A stretch of DNA of 64,000 nt from positions 62,001 to 126,000 of the forward strand of contig JAPJBO010000655.1 in assembly GCA_030068145.1 (NCBI GenBank), written 5' to 3'. Below the pieces are notes generated by a model that saw only the letters and a program-made list of their open reading frames with translations, was not told the origin of the DNA and did not search any database. The stretch comes from Diplonema papillatum (taxonomy: Eukaryota; Euglenozoa; Diplonemea; Diplonemida; Diplonemidae). This document shows positions 30,220 to 39,125 of the stretch, piece after piece. Every line of letters begins with the position of its first letter. Position 1 is the first letter of the stretch. Made by a program: the position numbers and the translations under genes.

Positions 30220-31404
30220 CTTTTGTGTGCTCCCCCCTTCCGACGTCCTGGCAGAGTTGGTTGTTCAGGCAGGGCGCGTACTTATAGGCTTTGCCAGGTT
30301 TGCTGAGTGTACGGATCGCGTGTGTGCGTTTCCTCCTTGGTATCCTTGGAAATCCTAGTTCAGCTATTGTTCAGGCGCAGGACCCCCCTGTTGGTGTCCT
30401 TGGAAATCCGAGAAGAAGTTCTTGTTCAGGCAGGGCGCGTGAGAGACACCTCCAACCCGCGCTCCTCCGCGCCCCCATCACATCGGGAGTTTTCGGAAGA
30501 CGAGAAGTATGAACTTGTACTCCCTGCATCGTTGTGCCACGTCTCCGTCGGTGTCACTCTTCGATCTTCGAAGCAACCATCCGTCTGCGCGGAACCTGAG
30601 TGTCTGCAGGCAGGACAGTGGTGCCACTTCCTTTGTGCGAAGCACTGAGAAACGGAATGAAAACAGTGAAATGCGGGGTGCTTCTATGGGACAGTCTACG
30701 AGGGAGGAGCACACGGGCGGGAAACAGAGCTGGGGTATCAACAAATGAGAACAATACTCAAGACGATGTACGAAGTGCGTGCGCTGCAACGGCATCCCTC
30801 ACGCGGGCAGGTCCCAATGAAAGGCCTGAGGGTGAGAAGAAGACTGGACTGACTTCGACAGCCGGCTACCGAATGTCGTTGGGCATGTATGCCTGTTGGT
30901 TGGGTGTTTACGGATGACGCCGTGGCGATCAAGACAGTTCCAGTTTCCGGTCCAAAGTAGTAGTGGTAGTAGTAAGCACCGGTCTTGTTGACGCAAGGCA
31001 AGCAGCGGCAGTAACGCGGTTGTCTTGGCACTTCACATGACGGGGCTGCCGCCGTCGTGGGCATCGACGGTCAGCGAGTGGAAACAACCCCAGCGGCAAC
31101 AATATTTGTGTGTTGCGGGCATCGAACCCCCATAAAAATCTCCTGGGGTTGCATACCGTTGTTGCACGAGGGTCGTACGTCTGCCTGCTGTCCCACCACG
31201 CATGCGAAGTCTGTGGGTATTTTGTTGGAGGGCGTGAGTGGGTACCAAACGGCGAGACTTGTTTACGATGTGTTGCCACGTGTGTGCGGTCCTTTTAAGA
31301 TGGATTGTGTCTGCGCTCTCTTAAGTGTTGCCGCCCGAGGGAAACCGGCTGTGACTCGATCAGATTGAGCCGAGAGCTCGCTAGGGGTGGTGCCGTTGGT
31401 CACG
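30220..31404. other. gene-free upstream region with local duplications
   Basis: No gene supported. TTGTTCAGGCAGGGCGCGT occurs at about 30261 and 30423; CCTTGGAAATCC occurs at 30346 and 30397. A 24-bp piece of the CoA-synthase exon (29926-29949) recurs at 30450-30473. The last 450 bases include a relic of the Cys/His family (see 30950). Confidence 0.5.
30950..31110 (-). pseudogene. degraded relative of the Cys/His-rich element at 3204
   Basis: On the minus strand 'HSLTVDAHDGG' is followed by codons resembling 'KC...NRVTAAACLA' and then a (TAC)n-like microsatellite at 30956-30980. These are the same parts in the same order as at 3204-3430 ('HSLAVDAHDGS..KC..CRRVTAAVCARI'). Only about 160 bases are alike. 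Confidence 0.45.
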
Positions 31405-32535
31405 TCAGTCTCGCAACTGACTGCTGCCCCAAATTGTAGCACTATAAAGACAACACAGCGGGGGCCACACCGTTTGCGCGGGGTCTGGCACCGGCCTGTG
31501 CTCGAGGAGCATCCCGCCGATGGACGCGTTGTCGCGGCGGAGCGCGCCGGCGACGTGCGGCGGCGACGGCCCGCGCGGCATGTCGGGCAGCGTCCGGATC
31601 TTGGCGAGGTCGTGCCCGGTCCTGCGGTGGTGCCACGTGAACCTACCCTCAAGCGGGTCGTCTTCCTCGTACACGCCGTTGCGGTGGCGCGGCGCCCGGA
31701 ACGGCTCCACTGGGCGCAGGTCGGCCGCCGCCGACGCCGGAACTACCTTGATTTTCCCCGGGTCCGCGTGGTCCGGGTTCAAGTACCGCACGTACGCTTT
31801 CTTGGTCATGCTCATGTTGAGGTCGCCGCTCGACAACACTTCGAACAGCGTGTGAGCGATCGCGATCTGCCGCTCCTCATCCCTCGCCGCGATGGCATAC
31901 TCGCAGTCGATGCACCACTCGGCGTCCGCCAGCGACGGCGGCCCAGGCTGCCCGTCCTTCCGGGCTTCGGAGTTGTAGTCGAGGACGACCGTTTTGATCG
32001 GGCCGGGCGTCACGCGGAGCAGGATGTCCTCCCGCACCACGCCGTTGCCGGTTTCGCTGATCAAATCGTCGCGCAGCGCCGTCGTGAACATGCGCTGCCG
32101 CTCCGGGTCGGCCTTGAACGACTCGTACTTCGCGTAGTTGACGCCTTCAAGCCGCAGGGATCCCCGAACCAACGGCACGCGGGGGTCCAGCGGGCCCCTC
32201 TGCTGCCCCATGAAGTGGGCCGGCTTGCCGCCCACCATCCGGTCCTCCGGCGCCTCATCCCGCGGGTCGAACGACGGGAACGCCACCGCCGGCTGGCTCA
32301 CGGCCTTCGTCGTCGAGGAAAGGTCCGTCGTCCTGCTGCTCGTGTCGCTCGAGCTCCGCCGCCGCCGCCGCCGCCCGCCGCCAGACGACCCGCCCTCGCG
32401 CCGCCGCCGCTTCGAGCTCGACTTCTTCTTCGGCGACTTGCTGCCGGACGCGGTCCGCCTCCTTGTTCGGGTCGACGCGCCGTCTTCCCGCCTCCTGCCC
32501 GACACCGGCACCTTCACATATCCTTGGTCTGCCAT
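31405..32535 (-). CDS. unknown protein with Arg/Ser-rich N-terminus
   Basis: The ATG at 32535 opens MADQGYVKVPVSGRRRED. Residues 15-80 are a low-complexity Arg/Lys/Ser stretch (RS-like, KSPKKKSSSKRRRR), likely disordered and nuclear or microtubule-binding. The folded part follows: VNYAKYESFKADPERQRMF, then EDILLRVTPGPIKTVVLDYN, EWCIDCEYAIAARDEERQIA and a YLNPDHADPGKIKV segment. I do not recognise the fold. The frame reaches a stop at 31405, but an attractive donor (GTGTGG near 31471, after DPAQT) suggests the true last exon may lie elsewhere; none was found before 30220. The upstream in-frame Met near 32664 lies in low-complexity leader sequence and is less likely. Confidence 0.6.
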   Translation of the reverse strand: MADQGYVKVPVSGRRREDGASTRTRRRTASGSKSPKKKSSSKRRRREGGSSGGGRRRRRRSSSDTSSRTTDLSSTTKAVSQPAVAFPSFDPRDEAPEDRMVGGKPAHFMGQQRGPLDPRVPLVRGSLRLEGVNYAKYESFKADPERQRMFTTALRDDLISETGNGVVREDILLRVTPGPIKTVVLDYNSEARKDGQPGPPSLADAEWCIDCEYAIAARDEERQIAIAHTLFEVLSSGDLNMSMTKKAYVRYLNPDHADPGKIKVVPASAAADLRPVEPFRAPRHRNGVYEEDDPLEGRFTWHHRRTGHDLAKIRTLPDMPRGPSPPHVAGALRRDNASIGGMLLEHRPVPDPAQTVWPPLCCLYSATIWGSSQLRD

Positions 32536-32582
32536 GCGCGGCTCGTGTGATGCATTTAATGTAGGCCGGGGGTGGGAACGCT

Positions 32583-32740
32583 GGTGCGGGGTTAAGATGT
32601 GATTCAAGAGAGAGTGAGAGAGCGTTGTCTCCTTGCCACTTGGCAGTCGTGTGTTCTTTGTCAATCTGGTGCGGGGTTAAGATGTGATTCGAGAGAGAGT
32701 GGGAGAACGTTGTCCACCTGCCATTATTGGCAGGGATCTC
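32583..32740. repeat. 85-bp direct duplication in the 5' flank
   Basis: GGTGCGGGGTTAAGATGTGA occurs at 32583 and 32668, each followed by TTCRAGAGAGAGTG and a GTTGTC..TGCCA block. In gene direction each copy presents a (CT)n pyrimidine tract upstream of the start codon at 32535, as expected of a trans- or cis-splice acceptor region, now present twice. Confidence 0.65.
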
Positions 32741-33630
32741 TGTCAGTCGATCATGTTCAGGACGCTATGCGCACAAGAAGAACACAGGCGCTTCGTTTTG
32801 GGTGAGAACTAGCATTTTACCCGGTTTCAGTTAGAAGTCAAGAAGTCTGATCAACCACTAACGCGCTGCCTATGCCTGCTCAGCCTGCACAGTATATTGT
32901 TTCTCGGCGTTTCGCCAGGGTTCCCTAGACTTTCGCCGCGCCTGCAGTCCAGGATGTGAAGGCGGGGGGAGAAAACTCACACAGAACGCTTTTGGTAGAA
33001 AAGAAAGCTCAAAAGAAACACAGAAGGGTGTGGACAGAGAGGAGCGAAGTCACGGCCAAGAAAAAATTAGCAGCGCCACCGAGCTGTGGCCTGCCGCTGC
33101 GCGTAACAAATTCCTTTTTTTTCCGTTGGCGCGGTTCCAACCTGGGCGCCCCTGTTTCTTGCTGTGTGTGGTGAAGTGAACGCGTTTTGCGAGCGACGAT
33201 GACAGCATTCCGGCCCTCCACGCTCCCAAGCAAGCGCTGCCGTAAGAATAGGAAGAAAATGGGTGATTGCAAGTCGCACTGCACTCAGAACAAAAAATGG
33301 ACGGGACGGTGGCCAGCGGGAAACTCTTCCCTGCTTCAGTGCTACGGTTGAGAGGTCCAGAGGTCTGGTCGTCGTTGCGCAGAAAACTGGATTCTCGATC
33401 GCGAGGTGATCGTCCGGGGCCGCGGGAAGAAGCCTGAGCCGGTCAGGGAAGCCAGAAAAAGAAGGATGAGTCACGAACAGAAGAAAATCAAAGAAACTTC
33501 AGGGCTCAAAAACAAGGGGGAAATAAACGAAGGTGTGACGCACGCAGTCCACCGCTGTTTCTTGAAGCTTGCGTCAAATTGATGCCACGCTGTCAAAACC
33601 AGTCGGGGCAGCAGGACACCGTCAGCGCAG
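32741..33630. other. gene-free spacer
   Basis: No supported gene. Mixed sequence with an A-run at 33058-33066 and T-run at 33115-33122; the frames present have no motif. Confidence 0.35.
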
Positions 33631-33689
33631 CTTCACTTTTTCCCCTGCATGAAGTTTCCCGCACCGGTTGCATGGAGTGGAGACTTCCC

Positions 33690-33955
33690 GTCCTTTGCCC
33701 CCCGTTCTGGTCGAACTCTTACCATGAGATGGTTACGGACGACACAGAACGGGACTCAGCCGTACGTTTCGCCCCCTGAGGTCGTACGTACTCCTACGTC
33801 AGAGGTGAAATTCTTAGATCGTAGGAAGACGAACTTCTGCGAAAGCATTCGACAAGAGTGTCTTCATTAATCAAGAACGAGAGCGTGGGGATCCAAGATG
33901 ATCAGATACCGTCGTAGTCCACTGCTGTAAACGATGCCGTCTCAGGATCGAGGGA
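33690..33955 (+). rRNA. isolated 18S rRNA fragment (central domain)
   Basis: The core at 33798-33945 reads GTCAGAGGTGAAATTCTTAG, then ACTTCTGCGAAAGCATT, TTCATTAATCAAGAACG, GATGATCAGATACCGTCGTA and GTAAACGATGCC, all in 18S order. The small helix CCTACG (33793-33798) / CGTAGG (33820-33825) is still paired. Wording such as GATCCAAGATGATCAG and AGTCCACTGCTGTAAACGAT is euglenozoan in style. Upstream similarity fades around 33690, and after 33955 the sequence is unrelated, so at most about 15% of the gene is present. It is probably a dispersed, non-functional piece rather than a transcribed rRNA gene. Confidence 0.8.
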
Positions 33956-35405
33956 TCGATACACGAGCGGGGGGTCGCACTGCTTCCCCCCCTCTATTTG
34001 GCACGGGCGGGCTCACGCTGGGCGGCTTTTTCTGCGGCCTTCAAGGTGGGATCGTTCTCCTTTCCGGTGACTTCAGTCGAATTACGTTTTCTTCTTTTTT
34101 TACTTTTAGATTTTCGGGGGTTTGCTTGGGTCTCACCTGCACAAGTCTCGAGCCCGCGCAAGAGAGGCTGGGGTGCCTTCTCGTGCTGCAACTTTGTGGT
34201 GCCAACTTCCAGCGACGATTTGCTTGGGCGCCGGTTGGTCGACCTGTTTTTACCCGCGAACCGACCACCAGAAACAGCACCAACAGCGCGAGAAATGAAA
34301 AACAGATTTCCAGACGTGGTTTGGCGAAGAGTGGTATTTTTCCCGCGAGTTTCGCAGCAGGTAAAACAAAAATAAATCACCGCGTCATCAAGTATTTCTG
34401 TGTGCGAGGATGAAGCGGGGGTTGAGATCGCGCAGTTGAGACAGAAAGAGGGGAGGGGTACTGGGCTACGCATTGGGCGTTTAAAATGAAATTGCTACTT
34501 ATTGCCCGAGAGAAAAGCTGTTTTCTCGCACGAGTTTTCCAGGTTGCCGCGAGGGGCCCCCCCGCAGGAAATCTCGTCGCGCAGGAAAACAGCTCCCCAA
34601 GGGAAGAAAGATGGGACTTCCTTCCACCTGTCAAACGACTGCGAGACTCTGCGAGTAGCTACTTTTTGAAACGAGAACGATGCGGAAGATGCCACATGTG
34701 CACGTGCTGGATCTGCGATCTGCAGTGTAGAAAAGTAGCCACGGGCAGTGAAGAAACCCAGTGCAGGAAAGTAGCACGAGCAGTGTTGGAAAGGCGGCGG
34801 GCAGGTGGAAAATTCCCATTGTGCGTGGGGACACAGAAACCCAACTGGGGCTAGGCCGGTCCGCCACCCGGTCTATCAGGGGGGCACACCGGACATAGGT
34901 GCATTGACGACAATTTCCGGTCCGTCATATCTATCACGGCCCATTAGGCCGATAGGTATACGGGTGGACCGGCTCGACACAAGAGAGATGAGTGACAGTG
35001 CCCATGCGCGGCACTCGCCTTGTTACCACGCGAAACACGAACCACGCACAGAGGATAAGTTACGTCCTACGCGCGGCAAGGCTTGCAGAAAGCACGAGCA
35101 CGAGTCTTCGTAGAATAGGAATCACGTCCCCGCCAAAACCCGACTGGTGTATACCGGGAAATTCCTCGTCTGCTGCCTTGCCCAAGCTGTGGCGCACGGA
35201 CGAAGGCCGCAAATCGCAGTGTGCGGTGCTGGTTGCAAACCGACCCGCCAAAATGTGTCCCAAATCTTGTGGACGAACCCCGATGCCCCCAGCCTCCGGT
35301 CGGATGCTGCGCCAAGCAGCGAGGAAAAGTGATCCCCGCAAGCAGGAAGCGGAATTTCGGCTGGGGAGATGGCGAAGCAGCGGCAGAGGCGGGTGCGGGG
35401 CGACT
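33956..35405. other. spacer, no firm gene
   Basis: About 1.45 kb. A Lys-rich minus-strand frame ends at 33994 and was judged too weak to call. An imperfect fold-back lies at 34854-34975. Otherwise mixed sequence. Confidence 0.35.
34854..34975. repeat. imperfect 25-bp inverted repeat, about 120 bp apart
   Basis: GCCGGTCCGCCACCCGGTCT..ATC at 34855-34877 faces GATAGGTATACGGGTGGACC..GGC at 34951-34973. The arms share GCCGGTCC, CACCCG and CTATC with small gaps. It could be a short fold-back element; there are no clear target duplications. Confidence 0.4.
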
Positions 35406-38148
35406 CTAGCGGTCGACCTTGAGCGAGTGCGAGCGCTCCATGTAATCCTGCGGGCGGGTCGGGCGTTGGTGGGTCGCGGAGAAGGCGGACGAGTTGAGTG
35501 ACTTCATCGTGTCGTTTTTGAAGGAGCTGCCCAGCGATCTCACGGTGCCGCTCTTGATCGACGTCGGCGCCTTCTTCCGCGTGCTCGGCTTCGAGAAGAA
35601 AGGCGAGATCTTCGGTGCCGGCTTGGACATGGTCCTGCGCATAGCCGACCGTCCCAGGCTTCCTCCGTACGAGTCTTGCCGCTCCCATACGGGAAGAGAC
35701 ATCAGGCGATGGGTTCCCCTCGAAGGGCTGCTGTCCCGCACGGTGCCGTTGGAAGGCTCCCACGCGTTCCGCGGCGGCTTCAGGCTGGTCGACCGGTTGA
35801 ACGTGTTGTCCAGGCTGTCGCCGTTGCCCTTCCGCGCCTGCCGCTGCTGCTGCGGCCGCGCCGGGCTGTGCGGCCGCGTCGATATCTGCGGCGCGAACTT
35901 CGACAGCTTCCTGTCCAGCCCAGCCGTGCGCCGCTCGCGCGAAGCGGTGCGGGCGATCTTCACCGAGTTGACTCGCGAGGCATTCTGTGTCGTTTTGAGT
36001 CGGTGCGAAGAATGAGAGAGAGAGAGACGAGTTATAGTGCAGCGACCATCTCTCCGAGGAGTATCCGGTCGCCCCCCACTACTGTCCCGCACTACTACGG
36101 CGAGAACGATACAGCAGGGAATGGCCAGACTTCGGCTCCTCGTGTACCTTCGGCCGCTAATGGGAGAGCGGATAGTGCTGCAATCGATCCGTTCGTTCTC
36201 GGCAAATTGCGCTTGTTAGATAGGCTTCGTCACACACAAAAACGACGCAATTTATGTTTGTCCGCACAGTACTGGAACGCACTTGATTCGTAAATTTCGT
36301 GTAGTACGCAGCCAGCTCCTGTTTTTTTGTACCAACAGTGCATCGTCTACACACAAAATACTCGAGGGACTGCCTTGTGCTTATTTCGGCGGAGAGCACG
36401 ATACAACTACGAAATGGACGTTGAATGCCTACGCCGCCACGAAACCCAGATTTACCTGTTTCGTGCGGGCTACAGCACATCGACCTCCGTATGTGCCGCA
36501 CAACGAGGCCTTAGACGAAACTCAAAAGAGAACCGCTAAGAACTTCGTTCCTTCTCGGGTTAAGAGGCCAACAAAAAGAGTCGAGAGAATCGATCCCTTA
36601 GTATTCCATGCTTTATCATTCACGATAAAACAACAAAAAACGAGCCCCGCACACCTTTCGCGGGGACGCGGTGGCCTTCTCGGCCGGGTCGTGCAACCCG
36701 ACGACGGGGATGTCGGGTATCTTGGTGGCGCGCCTGCCGTCCGGCTTCGCGCCGGGGGCCGGGCGGCGCTGCTTCTGCGCCGCGGGCTCCGCCGCGCGGC
36801 GCGCCGGGGTGCGGACGGGCTGGTGCTGGGACCCGGAGCCGCGTTTGGCCGCCGGCGGCGGCTGGCTGCCCGAGGACTTCTTGCCGGCGGGGCCTTGCTG
36901 GGTCCCGGAGACCTTCCGCCCGGGCTGCGGCTGCTGGCCCGACGCCGCCTTCTTCGGCTGGCCGTGGGTCAGTGACGAATTCTGCCGCGTGCCGTCCAGG
37001 TACGGCCGCACGTCGGTCATCGACCGCACGATCGACTTCGTCGCCTTGTCCGCGTCCTTCGTTTCCTTCCGCTTCTCGACGCCGTTGTTGTTGTTGGTGT
37101 TGTGGTTGCGCTCGTCGGGGACACTCTTCCGCCGGCCTTTCCGCTCTCGCTCCTCTACGTGCTTCGTGGTCAGCACGGTCCGCGCCTGCAGGGAGGCGGA
37201 GAAGTGTTTAAGGTGGTCCAACCACTGGTCGAAAGCCTGCCACCCGCCGCCGACCCGCACCATGAGTTGTCCCCGGAGGATGCGCATGTAGAACACCTTC
37301 CGCGAGGGGAGCAGCAGGTACTGCCCCTTCTTGATGCGCACGATGCGGACGTCCGGGTGGCCGGGCACGAGCCCTTGGTCGGTCATCTGCTCGCGGGACC
37401 GCACGGCGGCGGCGACCGCCTCGTCGATGTCGTCTCCCTTCGCGGCCTTGTACTTCTTGCGCGCGACCTTCGGCAGCCGCGGGCGCTCCTTTTTGGCGGG
37501 GTCGGCCGGCGCCTGGTGCTGGGCGGCGCCCGAGTGCTGGACCGCGGGCTGGTGCAGGTCGATCGTCCGCTGCGCCGGCGTCGCGTCCGCCGGCGGCCCC
37601 GCCGAGTGCGCCGACGACGCGGATCGGATCGACTGGTTGAGCGGCGTCGTCGCCTCGGAGTCCTCGTTTTCGACGCCCCGCAGGATCTGGTCGATCTCGT
37701 TCTCCGCCGGCTCCTCTTCGGCCTCTACCTCCAGGTCCGCCTGCGTGGTACCCGGCAGGGCGGTTCCGAAGCGGGCGTGGGCGGTTTTCGCCATCGCGTT
37801 GAGGCAGTTGATGACGTTCTTCTCGTTCTTCGCGCTCGTCCCCTCGCCCGCGTCTACCAAGTCGGTGATCTCGAAGAGGAAGATCGTGTCCACGTCGAGC
37901 TTGTGCCGCACGACGTCCAAAAACAGCGAGATGTTGTCCCGCTTTCCCCACATCCCGATCGGCTTCTCCCTGAACTTCGGCGCTATCGACGCGTCAATAC
38001 CGGCGAGCAACTTGCACAGCGTGACGCCATTATCGAGCTCGAGGACCCAGTCCTCCTCGCTCGCGAACTTCACGCCGGAGATCTCCTCGACCCAGTCGCG
38101 GATGTCGTGCTTGCGGAGGTCATAGTCATCCTCGACCGCCCTCAACAT
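35406..38148 (-). CDS. CH + GAR domain cytoskeletal linker (GAS2-like), two exons
   Basis: Exon 1 (38148-36655) and exon 2 (35984-35406) join in phase 0 at donor GTGTGC and acceptor ACACAG; 690 residues. Residues about 8-125 form a calponin-homology domain (IRDWVEEISGVKF, WVLELDNGVTLCKLLAGID, NISLFLDVVRHKLDVD, LFEITDLVDAGE), which usually binds actin. A Pro/Ala-rich linker follows, then a GAS2-related (GAR) domain at about 265-315 with the hallmark IKKGQYLLLPSRKVFYMRIL and MVRVGGGWQAFDQWL, which binds microtubules. The rest is a basic, Ser/Pro/Lys-rich tail that continues through exon 2 to a stop at 35406. The arrangement matches GAS2-like actin-microtubule cross-linkers; which subfamily is unclear. 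Confidence 0.85.
36013..36106. repeat. dispersed (GA)n-edged repeat, copy beside a splice acceptor
   Basis: (GA)n then GACGAGTTATAGTGCAGC, CCATCTCTCCGAGGAGTATC and CGCACTACTACGGCG. Related copies are at 46807-46908 and 48108-48213. On the coding strand its edge is a (CT)n tract ending about 30 bases before the exon 2 acceptor of the CH+GAR gene, so it supplies the polypyrimidine tract there. Confidence 0.65.
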
Positions 38149-39125
38149 TCCACCCCTTCCTCCCCTTCCTCGCGCCCCCGCCTGGCTTCGGCGCCTCCGG
38201 ACACGAACAGCGCGGGGCGAGGCGCGGAGTGAGAGGAGGAGCGGCTCGCAAAAAGATGAGGGTCTGTTCTTTTTTTGTGTTTTTTTTTTTCTTCTTTTTT
38301 TTTTTTTTTTCTCTTCTCTTGCGGTGGACTTTCCCCCTCCCGCCTGAGAAGCACTGGGAGCTTTTGATTGCCTGATATTTAGCCTTAGCAGAGGGATACC
38401 TGCCGATTAGCTCAGCATTCCCAAACTGAGCCACACGTGCTGGCAAGGAGTTAACCAACATGGCTCATCGAGGAAATACGGGACTCTCACCCTCCCATTT
38501 CAGGAGACTTACTGTGGACATGTAATGGAGAATCATGCACTGAGAAGCAGAGGAGACCACATAGTTTCGGTTGTGGGCGTGGGGTCACTTCAGGACCAGG
38601 CTCGACAAGTGATTCGACATGTGAGCGTACGAGACCGCAGCAGGGTATCCCGTGAGTTGGCATCACATTCCGTATTTCGTGCTCCCGACTGCTGTGAGTC
38701 CACCCGCGTGCGTCTGCTGACGAGCTGTGCATCACCAACAGCATGATGTGACTTCTAAAAACAGATTGGCCTGCAATCGCCAGGACAAGCTCGGGGAAGA
38801 AAGAAATTCAAAAGAAAAATGGTTAGACTCGTGGAACCCGGAGTGGAAACTCCGGTGACCAACGATGTGGAAACGGTGTTGTCGTGTGGCACCCCCAGAC
38901 ATTCGCAACGGGGGAAAGGAGGAGCTAGCTTTATGGTGCTAGGCAGAACTCTGCCCGTTCGTTGAGGAGAAGGAAATGGTTTTGTAAACCTCACCCGGCG
39001 CATGTGTCGTACCAGCATCCATCCATCCTTCCTGATTCGGGAAGGAGCTAGTTTGATGCTGGGGTCAGTGCCCCACCACGCGGGATTTAGACGCTTCACG
39101 GTGCCAGACAGCTATAGCAAGGATG
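38149..39125. other. gene-free intergenic region
   Basis: About 980 bases. A long T-tract at 38272-38318 lies just upstream of the CH+GAR start codon (A-tract in gene direction). No gene seen. Confidence 0.4.

Noticed and set aside
33994-34473. Minus-strand Lys-rich frame ending ...TGKENDPTLKAAEKAAQREP
   Set aside because: The last 60 residues look protein-like, but no acceptor, upstream exon or family was found, and the neighbouring plus frame is equally long.
37102-38232. Long plus-strand frames opposite the CH+GAR gene (also 39670-41514, 41856-43499, 43733-44482, 49254-48233 region and 61656-62336)
   Set aside because: They are antisense shadows of GC-rich minus-strand coding exons, with Arg/Val/Leu or Ser/Ala-rich nonsense composition and no domains.
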